Positions 6,997 to 15,275 of a stretch of DNA of 17,959 bases are shown here, piece after piece. A program made the translations under genes and the position numbers. This DNA comes from Anaerolinea sp. GTDB taxonomy: Bacteria > Chloroflexota > Anaerolineae > JAAEKA01. Within the stretch, counting starts at the first letter, position 1. The number at the start of each line of letters is the position of its first letter. Location: NCBI GenBank assembly GCA_014879765.1, contig JACSRL010000556.1:1-17959 (forward strand), in the 5' to 3' direction. Below the pieces are notes generated by a model. The model ran no database searches. It was not told the origin of the DNA and was given only the letters and a program-made list of their open reading frames with translations.

Positions 6997-7005
6997 TGCT
7001 ATACT
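6997..7005 (+). promoter_or_regulatory. Extended -10 promoter of mutS2, implying a leaderless mRNA
   Basis: TGC-TATACT is an extended -10 box. A weak -35 (TTACTT) lies 18 bp upstream. The expected transcription start is 7012-7014, directly at the ATG (7015), and no Shine-Dalgarno sequence precedes it. Confidence 0.55.
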
Positions 7006-7014
7006 CCACTCCCT

Positions 7015-9534
7015 ATGAACCCAAAGGCACTCCACGTTCTGGAATTCCACAAGATCTTGCAGCGCCTGGCCGCACACACCAGCTTTTCGGCTGGCCGCGA
7101 GCTGGCCCTGGGCACGGCGCCCACCGACGATCTCAGCCTGGCGCGCCAGTGGCTGGCCGAGACCAGCGAGGCGCGCCGTCTGCTGGGTGAGCACTCGGAC
7201 GTCCACCTGGGCGGCGTACACGATGTGCGCCCCATGCTGCCGCTGGCCGAACGCGGCGCCGTGCTGCTGGCCGGCGACCTGCTGGAGATCCGCAGCACGC
7301 TGCTGCGCGCCCGTGCCTTGCGCGCCCTGCTCACCCGTCAGGAGACCCGCTTTCCCAACCTGGCCGACATCGGCTTTCGCATCGAGCCGGTGGCGCATGT
7401 GGCCGACCAGATCGCCCTGGTGATCAACGAACGCGGCGAGATCCTGGACAACGCCAGCCCCCGCCTGGCCCGCCTGCGCGGCGAGATCAAGGTGGTGCAA
7501 AGCCGCCTGATGGAGCGGCTCAGCAAGCTGATCAGCTCCTCCGACAGCGCGCAGTACCTGCAAGAGGCCATTGTCACCCAGCGCCAGGGCCGCTATGTGA
7601 TCCCGCTCAAGGCGGAGTTCAAGGGACGCATCCGCGGGCTGATCCATGACCAGTCGGCCAGCGGCGCCACCCTCTTCATCGAACCCTTTGGCGTGGTGGA
7701 GCTGAACAACGAGTGGCGCAAGCTGCAACTGGACGAGCTGGAGGAGATCCGCCGCCTGCTGGCTGAGCTGAGCGACCTGGTGGGCAGCGAGGCACGCGCC
7801 ATCCGGCAAACCGTCGAGGCGCTGGCCTTGCTGGACCTGATCATCGCCCGCGCCCGCTATGCCGACGACCTGCGCGCCAGCGAGCCGGAGCTGGTAGAGT
7901 TCAAGGACAAGAGGGAAAGACCGGAAAGAGGCGCCGCACGTCGCAAGACCAATCTGCAGGACGACGACCCTTCACGCCTCACGCCTCACGCAGCATTCCG
8001 CCATCCCGGCTCCGTCATCGATCTGCGCAAGGCGCGCCACCCGCTGCTGGACCCGGAGACGGTGGTGCCCATCGATGTCTACCTGGAAGAGGACTATTTC
8101 GTCATCCTGATCACCGGCCCCAACACCGGCGGCAAGACGGTGACGCTCAAGACGGTGGGGCTGCTGGCGCTGATGGCCCAGTCTGGACTGCATCTGCCGG
8201 CCAAAGAGGGCTCGATGCTCTCCTGTTTTGAGACCATCTTCGCCGACATCGGCGACGAGCAGAGCATCGAACAGAGCCTTTCCACCTTCTCCAGCCACAT
8301 GACCAACATCATCGGCATTCTGGATGAGGCCGACCAGCGCAGCCTGGTCTTGCTGGACGAGCTGGGCGCGGGCACCGACCCGGAGGAGGGATCGGCGCTG
8401 GCGCGGGCCCTGCTGGATCACCTGGTGCAGCGCAGCGTCACCACCCTGGCCACCACCCACTACAGCGATCTTAAGGTCTATGCCCACAGCACCCCCGGCG
8501 TGCGCAACGCCAGCGTGGAATTCAGCCTGGAGACGTTGGCGCCCACCTATGAGCTGAGCATCGGCCTGCCGGGCCGCTCCAACGCGCTGGCCATCGCCAC
8601 CCGGCTGGGGTTGGACCGTGCCATCGTCAGCGCGGCCGAGACGCTGGTGCGCCCCGAGGCGCTGGAGGCTGACAGCCTGCTGCTCGACATCAAAACCACG
8701 CGCGAGCGGCTGGAGGCTGAACGTTCCACGGCCGAAGCGGCCCGCCGCCAGGCTGAGGCGCACGAGAAAGAGCTGCGCTACCGCCTGACGCGCATCGAAG
8801 AGGCGCGGCGCGAGGTGCTCAACGAGGCGCGCGCCCAGGCCCAGGCCGAGCTGGACGAGCTGGAACTGGAGATCGATCGCGCGCGCCGCCAGTTGGCCGG
8901 CTTCAGCGCGGGCGGCCCCGTGGCCAGCGGCCTGAGCACCCACCAGCAGATGCTGGCCGAGGCGCAGCAAGTTCTGGCCCAGCGGCGCAAGGCGGCCGAG
9001 GCCGCGCCGGCCTCCGTCGAGGCGCCGGCCACGCCCGACCAGCGCGCCACGCCGCTGGCCGCGGGCGATACCGTCTGGATCCCCAGCCTGCAGGCCAGCG
9101 GCCAGATCGTGGCCATCGCGCCGGCCGACCAGGACGCCGAGGTGCAGATCGGCTCCTTCCGCATGCGCCTGCCCCTGGGCCGGCTGGAGCGGCGCGATAT
9201 GAGCCAGGCCGCGCCGGTGGGCATCGCCAAGCCGCGGCGGCTGACGACGCCTGAGCCGGCCAGCACCCTCGCGCCGCTGCCCCAAGTCGGCCTGGAGCTG
9301 GACATCCGCGGCGCCAGCGTGGACGAGATGCTGCCCCGGCTGGAGAAATACCTGGACGATGCCTATCTGGGATTGATGCCCTGGGTGCGCATCATCCACG
9401 GCAAGGGCACCGGCGTGCTGCGCGCGGCGGTGCGCAAGGAGCTCAGCAAGCACCCCCTGGTCAAGAGCTTTCGCGAGGGCGAGGCGGGCGAGGGGGGCGA
9501 TGGAGTCACTGTGGCGACTATGGTCGGGCAGTGA
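7015..9534 (+). CDS. mutS2: MutS2 family ATPase/endonuclease
   Basis: 839 residues, longer than the usual 780-790. MutS2 binds branched DNA or collided ribosomes, depending on the organism, and acts in recombination control or ribosome rescue in the cytosol. Seen are the clamp/core N-terminus, Walker A GPNTGGKT (368-375), LLDELGAGTDPEEGSALA with the Walker B acid at D448, and THYSDLK. A long charged coiled coil follows (about 560-670), then a KOW-like segment GDTVWIPS. The C-terminal Smr nuclease domain has LDIRG (762-766; most members have LDLRG) and HGKGTG (795-800). Extra length comes partly from a low-complexity insert at about 300-335 that contains a heptamer DNA repeat. The start has no ribosome site and a -10 box 10 nt upstream, so translation is probably leaderless. 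It is divergent from proB. Confidence 0.95.
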   Translation: MNPKALHVLEFHKILQRLAAHTSFSAGRELALGTAPTDDLSLARQWLAETSEARRLLGEHSDVHLGGVHDVRPMLPLAERGAVLLAGDLLEIRSTLLRARALRALLTRQETRFPNLADIGFRIEPVAHVADQIALVINERGEILDNASPRLARLRGEIKVVQSRLMERLSKLISSSDSAQYLQEAIVTQRQGRYVIPLKAEFKGRIRGLIHDQSASGATLFIEPFGVVELNNEWRKLQLDELEEIRRLLAELSDLVGSEARAIRQTVEALALLDLIIARARYADDLRASEPELVEFKDKRERPERGAARRKTNLQDDDPSRLTPHAAFRHPGSVIDLRKARHPLLDPETVVPIDVYLEEDYFVILITGPNTGGKTVTLKTVGLLALMAQSGLHLPAKEGSMLSCFETIFADIGDEQSIEQSLSTFSSHMTNIIGILDEADQRSLVLLDELGAGTDPEEGSALARALLDHLVQRSVTTLATTHYSDLKVYAHSTPGVRNASVEFSLETLAPTYELSIGLPGRSNALAIATRLGLDRAIVSAAETLVRPEALEADSLLLDIKTTRERLEAERSTAEAARRQAEAHEKELRYRLTRIEEARREVLNEARAQAQAELDELELEIDRARRQLAGFSAGGPVASGLSTHQQMLAEAQQVLAQRRKAAEAAPASVEAPATPDQRATPLAAGDTVWIPSLQASGQIVAIAPADQDAEVQIGSFRMRLPLGRLERRDMSQAAPVGIAKPRRLTTPEPASTLAPLPQVGLELDIRGASVDEMLPRLEKYLDDAYLGLMPWVRIIHGKGTGVLRAAVRKELSKHPLVKSFREGEAGEGGDGVTVATMVGQ
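7972..7992 (+). repeat. TCACGCC heptamer tract in frame within mutS2
   Basis: Three near-perfect heptamers, TCACGCC, TCACGCC and TCACGCA, encode residues about 320-326 in the linker between the core and ATPase domains. This lies inside a stretch that is not conserved in MutS2. Confidence 0.6.
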
Positions 9535-9555
9535 GGAAGCGTCGGGAAATAACTG

Positions 9556-9645
9556 GGCTGGCTCGGTCGGAGACCGGCCAGAGCGTCATGGTATCTGGTG
9601 GGCTGGCTCGGTCGGAGACCGGCCAGAGCGTCATGGTATCTGGTG
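9556..9645 (+). repeat. 45-bp perfect tandem duplication carrying the 29-bp hairpin repeat
   Basis: Units at 9556-9600 and 9601-9645 are identical. Each contains the 29-bp palindromic repeat also found in proA (here 9557-9585 and 9602-9630) plus 16 bp ending in ATCTGGTG. It begins 21 bp after the mutS2 stop. A role as 3' end structure of the mutS2 mRNA is possible. Confidence 0.9.
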
Positions 9646-9661
9646 AATGGTTACAAAAGCA

Positions 9662-9707
9662 AAGGACTGCGTTGTGCGTTCCCTCCCAGGCGCGCAATGC
9701 AGTCCTT
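9662..9707 (+). other. Strong hairpin downstream of mutS2
   Basis: AAGGACTGCGTTGTGCG (9662-9678) pairs with 9691-9707 over 17 positions, two of them G-U pairs, around a 12-nt loop. No T run follows, so it is not a classical intrinsic terminator. It may protect the mutS2 3' end or act with Rho. Confidence 0.6.
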
Positions 9708-10061
9708 GCCGGATGGACTGGTCTGATTGTGGCGGTGGCGCAGCGTACAAACGCTCGGGCAACAGACGGGCTGCATTGCTCGCCGCCCCCGCCCCCGCTC
9801 ATGCTATCGCCTTCTTTGCCCTAGAAAAAACGAAACCTGAGAGCCAGCAGTGCAGCCACGCGCATTGGCGTCACAGCACACAAGCGTCCTTTCGTCGAAC
9901 TTGCGACCGCCAGGCCAGCCATTGGGGCTGAACTCCTGTGCGGTGGCGGCGAAGCCCGGACGAACGGCTCCAGATCCAGCCAACATCCAAGCGTCACTAT
10001 AGCAGGCGGCTGCAACGAAACTGCAACGACGACCTGAGTCCGCCGGAAAGTTCTGAAAAAA
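9708..10061. other. Intergenic region before the BTAD regulator gene
   Basis: About 350 bp with no supported gene. The best -10 like box is TATAGC near 9997, without a matching -35. The region is moderately AT-richer just before the gene. Operators were not recognised. Confidence 0.4.
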
Positions 10062-13000
10062 ATGACTCGCCTGGAGATCAAGCTGCTCGGAACATTTCAG
10101 GCCACCTTGGACGGGGACGCGCTGACGGGCTTTCGCTCGGACAAGGCGCGCGCCCTCCTGGCCTACCTGGCGGTGGAGAAGACGCGGCCCCATCGCCGCG
10201 AGTGGCTGGCCACGCTGTTGTGGGGCGACTTCGACGACCGCGCGGCGCGGCGCAGCCTGAGCAGCGTGCTGGCCAACCTGCGCCAACTGCTCAGCCCCCT
10301 GGGCGCGGCCATCACGCTGGACGCCGACCGCAGCCATGTGTGGCTCCAGGCCACGCCGGAGCTGATCACCGTCGACGTGAGCAAGCTGCACGAGCTGCTG
10401 GACTGGACCAGCCGCCATGCCCACCGCTCGCCCATGCGCTGTGCGGCCTGCATCCAGCGGCTGGCGCAGGCTGCCGAGCTCTACGTCGGCTCCTTTCTGC
10501 CTGGGCTGACCTTCAGCGACAGCCCGATTTTCGACGAATGGCAGCGCACCCAGCAGGAAACGCTGCATCAGCAGATGCTGCAGGCTCTGGGCGTGCTGGC
10601 CATGCACCATCTGACGGCCGGGCGCCTGGCCCTGGCTGAACAGTATGCCCGGCGGCAGATCGCCTTGCAGCCCTGGCACGAAGAGGCCCATCGCCTGGTG
10701 ATGGTGACGCTGGCCCGCTCGGGCCAGCGCAACGCGGCCCTGGCCCAGTATGAGCAGTGCCGCGCGATTCTGGAGGCGGAACTGGGGGTAGAGCCTGACC
10801 CGGAAAGCGGCGAGCTTTACCAGCGCATTCGCGCCGGCCTGCCCCTGCCGGCGCTGGCCTGGGCCAGCGACAGCGTGGCCAACCCCTACCGTGGCCTGCA
10901 ATCCTTTCGCGAGACGGACGCCGACAACTTTCATGGCCGGGAGCGCATCACGCACCAGTTGATCGAGACGGTGCAGCGCCGCCCCTTCGTGGCGCTCATC
11001 GGGCCCTCGGGCAGCGGCAAATCGTCGTTGCTGCACGCCGGCCTGATCCATCGCCTGCGCCGCATGGCGCCGGCCGCCGCCGGCCCTGGCCTGGGCAACG
11101 CCGGGTGGACGGTCTGTGAATTCCGCGTCGGCAGCCATCCGGTACACGCCCTGGCCGCGGCCATTGCCCCGCAGCTTCCCCCCGACTCCCCCTGGCGCTC
11201 TGGCCGCGGCGGCCTGGCGCAGCAGTTGATCAGCGGCGAGCTGAGCCTGGCCGGCCTGTTGCGCCGCGCTGACCGCCGCGTGCTGCTGGTGGTGGATCAG
11301 TTCGAGGAGCTCTACACCCTGTGCGTCGACCCGATCCAGTGCGAACGCTTTGTGGAGCTGCTGTTGGACCCCGGCGACACGCCCACGGGAGCGCCTCCCT
11401 TCTCCGTCCTGCTGGCCCTGCGAGCCGATTTCGTCGGCCAGGCCCTGGCGCATCGCGGCCTGGCCGACGCGCTGCAAGAGGGGGTGACGCTGTTGGGCCC
11501 CATGCAGCACGCCGAACTGGAGGAGGCGGTGGTCAGACCGGCTCAGGCGCAGGGGGTGCGCCTGCAGGATGGCCTGGCCGCGCGCATCCTGAGCGGCGTG
11601 GGCCAGGCCCCCGGCCGCCTGCCGCTGCTGGAATTCGCCCTGGCGCAGCTTTGGACGCGCCAGGAAGATGGCGTCCTGACCCACGAGGCCTACGAGGCCA
11701 TCGGCCAGGTGGAGGGCGCGCTGGCCGACTATGCCGAGGGAGTTTTCGGCGCGCTGACCGCCGAAGAGCAACAGGTGATGCGCCGTGTGCTCACCCAGAT
11801 GGTTCACCTGGGCCAGGACACCGACGACAGCCGCCGCCCCTTGCTGACCTCGGAGCTGGACGCGCAGGAGCTGGCGCTGGTGCAGCGGCTGGCCGACCGG
11901 CGTCTGCTGGTCACCGACCGCGACGCGCAGGGCCAACAGATCGCAGAGATCGCCCATGAGGCGCTGATCCACGGCTGGCAGCGGCTGCGCAGTTGGATCG
12001 ACGCCGACCGCGCCTTCCAGCTTTGGCAGCAGCGGGCGCGGGTGACGGCGGATCAATGGCTGGCCAGCGGCCGCGATCCGGGCATCCTGCTGCGCGGCGC
12101 CCCCTTGGCCGAAGCTGACGGGTGGAGCGCCGCCCGTTCCCCCGACATCAGCCTGCGCGTCGGCGAATTTGTGGCGGCCAGCCGGCAGCAGCGCCAACGG
12201 GAGCAGGCGGAGATCGCCGCCCGCCAGGAGCTGATGCTGGCGCAGGCCAAGGCGTTGGCCGACGCCGAACACCGCCGCGCCGAGGCGGAGCGGGGCTCCA
12301 ACCAGAAGCTGCGCTGGTTTGCGGCCGTGCTTTCGGTGGTGACGGCGGTGGCGCTGCTGGCCGGGTTCTGGGCTGTGACGCAGCGCAACGAGGCGCGGCG
12401 CCAGTCGCTGCGCGCGCAATCGGCCCAAGCCCTGGCCGACGCCCAGCGCCAGATCGCCGAGCGGGAAGCCACCATCGCCCTGACGCGCCAGTTGGGCGCA
12501 CAGGCGCGCGGCCTGGCCGGATCGGCGCCCGACCTGGCCGTGCTGCTGGCGGCCTATGCGCTGCGGCTCAACGACGACGCCAACGAAGAGACGGCGCTGC
12601 TGCTCGATCTGGATGTCAACACCCTGCTGGACACTGTGCTCACCGGCCAGGATTCCAGCGTGTACAGCCTCACCCTCAGCCCTGACAACCGCATCCTGGC
12701 CGCGGGCGGCGAAAATGGCGCCATCTGGCTGTGGGACCTGGCCAGCAGGCAGCTGCTGGCGCCTGCACTGCCAGGCCACGCCGCGGCCGTCCATGGCCTG
12801 GCCTTCAGCCCCGACGGCGCGCTGCTGGCCTCGAGCGACGCCGGCGGGGTGATTCGCCTCTGGGACGTGGTCACCTTGCAGCCCAGCGGCGATCCGATCC
12901 AGGCGCACGAGGACGTGATCCATGCGCTCGTCTTTGCCGCCGACGGCGCCAGCGTGGAGGCCGTCGCCGACGAAGGAGTCGCCAGCGCCTGGAATGTCAC

Positions 13001-14654
13001 AACCGGGAAGGCGGCCAGGCCTGAGATCATGTTGGCGGGCGCGGATGCCAACGGCATGGCCATCAGCGCCGATGGCCGGCTGCTGGCGGCCAAAGATGGC
13101 CTGACCCTCACCGTGCAGAGCGCCCTGGATGGCCGGCTGCTGGCCTCAGGCCTGATGGGCCACAGCGCCAACATCCACGACGTGGAGTTCAGCCCCGATG
13201 GCCGGCTGCTGGCCTCGGCCGGCTTCGATGGGCTGGTCAATATCTGGGACATCGCCGCGGGCCAGCCGCTGTATGCGCCGCTGCGGGGCCACGAGGGCCG
13301 CGTGCTGACGGTGGCCTGGAGCCCCGACGGCGCGCTGCTGGCCTCCGGCGGAACGGACACGCGCATCGTGCTGTGGAATGTGGCCACCGGCCAGCGCGTC
13401 GGGCTGCCGTTGCAAGGGCACGGCGCCTGGGTACGGTCGCTGCGCTGGAGCTCCGACGGGCAAACGCTGATCTCCGGCGACACCGCGGGCAAGATCCTGC
13501 TCTGGCGTCTGGGGGATGCGCGCTGGCTGGCCGGCCACTCGGCCACCGTGCGCGGGCTGGCTTTCAGCCCCGATGGCCGGCTGCTGGCCTCAGGCAGCTT
13601 CGATGCCACGACATTGGTGCGCGATGCGGCCAGCGGCCAGCCCCTTTTCCCGGCGCTGCACGACGGCGACAGCGCGGTGATCGACCTGGCCTTCAGTCCC
13701 GACGGGCGCAGCCTGGTCACGGCCAACGCCAGCGGCAAGCTGCTGCGCTGGGATGCCGCCAGCGGCCAACGGCTGGGGGAGCCGCTGTCTGGGCACGACG
13801 CCGTGGTCGCGAGTGTGGCCTTCAGCCCCGACGGGCAGACCCTGGCCTCTGGCGCGTTCGACAACACCGCCCGCCTGTGGGATGCCGCCAGCGGCCGGCC
13901 GCTGGGCGAGCCGTTGACCGGCCACAGCAACTGGGTCATCAGCCTGGCCTTCAGCCCGGACAGCCGCATCCTGGCCACCGGCAGCGCCGACAACACCATC
14001 CGCCTGTGGGACGCGGCCAGCGGCGCAGCCATCGGCCAGCCGCTGCAAGGGCATACAGGCTGGGTGTCGGATCTGGCCTGGAGCGCCGACGGCGCCACGC
14101 TGATCTCCGGCAGCCTGGACAAGACGGTCCGGTTCTGGGACATGGCCAGCGGCCAGCAGATCGGCGAGCCGCTGGTGGGGCATCAGGCCGGCGTGTGGAG
14201 CGTGATGCTCAACCCGGCCGATGGCGGTCGGAGTCTGTACACCGGCGACAACAGCGGCGCGGTCATCTGGTGGGACGCGGTCAGCCACCGGGCGCTGGCC
14301 CCGCCGCTGCGCACCGGCATCGAGACGGAGAGCATGGCCCTCAGCCCCGATGGGCGCACCCTGGCTATCGGCTCCTTCGCCGGCGATGGTGTGGTGGGCC
14401 TGTGGAAGCTGCCGGAGCTGCGCTGGACAGAGCGGATGTGCGCCATCGCCAACCGCGAGTTGACCGGCGAGGAGTGGGCGCGCTACTTCGACCGTCTGAC
14501 CTATGCGCCGATCTGCGGCCAGTCCGCTCTCCAGACTTCGGAAGAGGCCGAGTGGGTAGAAAGAGATGAACTCAGCCGCAACCAAGCCACCTCTGCACAC
14601 CCATCGGCCACTTCCGAAGTCTTTTTGCCAGTCTCTCAGGGAGAAACACCATGA
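10062..14654 (+). CDS. BTAD-nSTAND-WD40 membrane-anchored signalling regulator
   Basis: 1530 residues. Order: OmpR-like winged helix with the SARP opening LEIKLLGTFQATLDG (1-95); BTAD helical repeats ending ELGVEPDPES (about 100-255); nSTAND NTPase introduced by NPYRGLQSF, with Walker A GPSGSGKSS (314-322) and Walker B VLLVVDQFEEL (D412); the HEALIHGW helix; one transmembrane helix (about 752-773); coiled coil; then 14 WD40 blades in about 42-residue units, enough for two seven-bladed propellers (blade 4 degenerate); and a terminal segment ending TYAPICGQ. The last 40 residues (from about 1491) are encoded by an inserted repeat element. STAND proteins switch on ligand-driven NTP binding and oligomerisation. 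Here the output would be DNA binding and the sensor the propellers. The stop overlaps the next ATG (ATGA). The start has only a distant GGAAAG, 11 nt upstream. Target genes are unknown. Confidence 0.93.
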   Translation: MTRLEIKLLGTFQATLDGDALTGFRSDKARALLAYLAVEKTRPHRREWLATLLWGDFDDRAARRSLSSVLANLRQLLSPLGAAITLDADRSHVWLQATPELITVDVSKLHELLDWTSRHAHRSPMRCAACIQRLAQAAELYVGSFLPGLTFSDSPIFDEWQRTQQETLHQQMLQALGVLAMHHLTAGRLALAEQYARRQIALQPWHEEAHRLVMVTLARSGQRNAALAQYEQCRAILEAELGVEPDPESGELYQRIRAGLPLPALAWASDSVANPYRGLQSFRETDADNFHGRERITHQLIETVQRRPFVALIGPSGSGKSSLLHAGLIHRLRRMAPAAAGPGLGNAGWTVCEFRVGSHPVHALAAAIAPQLPPDSPWRSGRGGLAQQLISGELSLAGLLRRADRRVLLVVDQFEELYTLCVDPIQCERFVELLLDPGDTPTGAPPFSVLLALRADFVGQALAHRGLADALQEGVTLLGPMQHAELEEAVVRPAQAQGVRLQDGLAARILSGVGQAPGRLPLLEFALAQLWTRQEDGVLTHEAYEAIGQVEGALADYAEGVFGALTAEEQQVMRRVLTQMVHLGQDTDDSRRPLLTSELDAQELALVQRLADRRLLVTDRDAQGQQIAEIAHEALIHGWQRLRSWIDADRAFQLWQQRARVTADQWLASGRDPGILLRGAPLAEADGWSAARSPDISLRVGEFVAASRQQRQREQAEIAARQELMLAQAKALADAEHRRAEAERGSNQKLRWFAAVLSVVTAVALLAGFWAVTQRNEARRQSLRAQSAQALADAQRQIAEREATIALTRQLGAQARGLAGSAPDLAVLLAAYALRLNDDANEETALLLDLDVNTLLDTVLTGQDSSVYSLTLSPDNRILAAGGENGAIWLWDLASRQLLAPALPGHAAAVHGLAFSPDGALLASSDAGGVIRLWDVVTLQPSGDPIQAHEDVIHALVFAADGASVEAVADEGVASAWNVTTGKAARPEIMLAGADANGMAISADGRLLAAKDGLTLTVQSALDGRLLASGLMGHSANIHDVEFSPDGRLLASAGFDGLVNIWDIAAGQPLYAPLRGHEGRVLTVAWSPDGALLASGGTDTRIVLWNVATGQRVGLPLQGHGAWVRSLRWSSDGQTLISGDTAGKILLWRLGDARWLAGHSATVRGLAFSPDGRLLASGSFDATTLVRDAASGQPLFPALHDGDSAVIDLAFSPDGRSLVTANASGKLLRWDAASGQRLGEPLSGHDAVVASVAFSPDGQTLASGAFDNTARLWDAASGRPLGEPLTGHSNWVISLAFSPDSRILATGSADNTIRLWDAASGAAIGQPLQGHTGWVSDLAWSADGATLISGSLDKTVRFWDMASGQQIGEPLVGHQAGVWSVMLNPADGGRSLYTGDNSGAVIWWDAVSHRALAPPLRTGIETESMALSPDGRTLAIGSFAGDGVVGLWKLPELRWTERMCAIANRELTGEEWARYFDRLTYAPICGQSALQTSEEAEWVERDELSRNQATSAHPSATSEVFLPVSQGETP
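14533..14622. repeat. 90-bp element with AGACTTCGGAAG inverted ends at the 3' end of the regulator gene
   Basis: AGACTTCGGAAG (14533-14544) is exactly complemented at 14611-14622. The arms continue imperfectly (AGGCCGAGTGG against TGGCCGATGG) to about 22 bp. The right arm is followed by TTTTT, so the structure could also hinder transcription into the two small genes. The terminal 10 bp are shared with 3335-3436; the interiors differ. It is translated as the last residues of the regulator. Confidence 0.75.
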
Positions 14655-14926
14655 GCAGTTCAGAAGGCAAGTTCAGCCTGGGCGCGATCGAGATCTTGCC
14701 TGGCGCCCAGCAGGCGCTGCGCGACGCCGGCCAGCCGGCCGCCGCCTATCTCTATCGCCACCAATATGAGTCCCCCGACGAGCAGGCCGAGGCCGAGAGC
14801 GTGACATCGCTCTTTCATCTGCCCACCGGCGCGCTGCTGGTCATCATCACCGACGAGGCGCGGGTACACACGGTGGTCATGACCGCAGACGACGCTAAAT
14901 CGCAAGGAGCACCCCATGACGCCTGA
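14651..14926 (+). CDS. Small protein of unknown function, middle gene of the regulator operon
   Basis: 91 residues. AGGGAG lies seven bases before the ATG, which overlaps the regulator stop in an ATGA junction, so translation is coupled. Opening FSLGAIEILPGAQQALRDAGQ and the later strand GALLVIITDEARVHTVVM resemble, as I recall, a family of small uncharacterised or plasmid-related proteins with FSLG...TPGALEAL and LWIITEADRSxTT blocks. The intervening GDWG block of those proteins is absent here. No signal peptide, membrane segment or metal site is seen. It is acidic in the middle (SPDEQAEAE). The coupling to an nSTAND regulator and a DUF2087 gene suggests a shared task, but no activity can be assigned. 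Confidence 0.8.
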   Translation: MSSSEGKFSLGAIEILPGAQQALRDAGQPAAAYLYRHQYESPDEQAEAESVTSLFHLPTGALLVIITDEARVHTVVMTADDAKSQGAPHDA

Positions 14927-15215
14927 GGAAGAGAAGGTTCTGGCCACCTTTGTGCGCGATGGCCGCCTGGTGCAGATGCCCGCGCGCCAGGGCAAGAAGC
15001 TGGTCATCCTGCGCTGGCTGGTGGATCGCTTCGAGCCGGGCGTCTCCTACCCTGAGCCTGAAGTCAACGAGAGGCTGCGCCAGGCCAACCCCGACTGCGC
15101 CGCGCTGCGCCGCTACCTGGTGGACGCCGGCTTGATGCGGCGTGAGGGGGGCGTCTACTGGCGGGTTTCACAACCTGAGCTCACCGTGGCAAGCCATCCC
15201 TCCAACGCGACGTAG
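14916..15215 (+). CDS. DUF2087 domain protein, probable small winged-helix regulator
   Basis: 99 residues. The run RDGRLVQMPARQGKKLVILRWL, then FEPGVSYPEPEVNERL and LRRYLVDAGLMRREGGVYWRV, is the DUF2087 pattern. This is a winged-helix-like domain seen alone or attached to DNA-binding regulators. It fills almost the whole protein; the last 14 residues are non-conserved. AAGGAG six bases before the ATG fixes the start, which overlaps the preceding gene by 11 nt. It is the last gene of the three-gene plus-strand operon, and the next strong signal is the terminator at 15556-15590. Whether it binds DNA or a protein partner is unknown. Confidence 0.88.
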   Translation: MTPEEEKVLATFVRDGRLVQMPARQGKKLVILRWLVDRFEPGVSYPEPEVNERLRQANPDCAALRRYLVDAGLMRREGGVYWRVSQPELTVASHPSNAT

Positions 15216-15275
15216 ATGTGCATCCTGGTGGCCAACGCCAGTCGCAGCGTCAACCAGGGGACGGGGAATTGCATG

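Noticed and set aside
9804..12923. 1039-codon minus-strand open frame opposite the regulator
   Set aside because: High-GC antisense shadow rich in Arg, Gln and Ala; the plus frame encodes clear BTAD and nSTAND domains.
14533..14626. Intrinsic terminator at the end of the regulator gene
   Set aside because: Arms are about 45 bp apart in the centre and the structure lies within the open frame; kept as a repeat with only possible attenuating effect.
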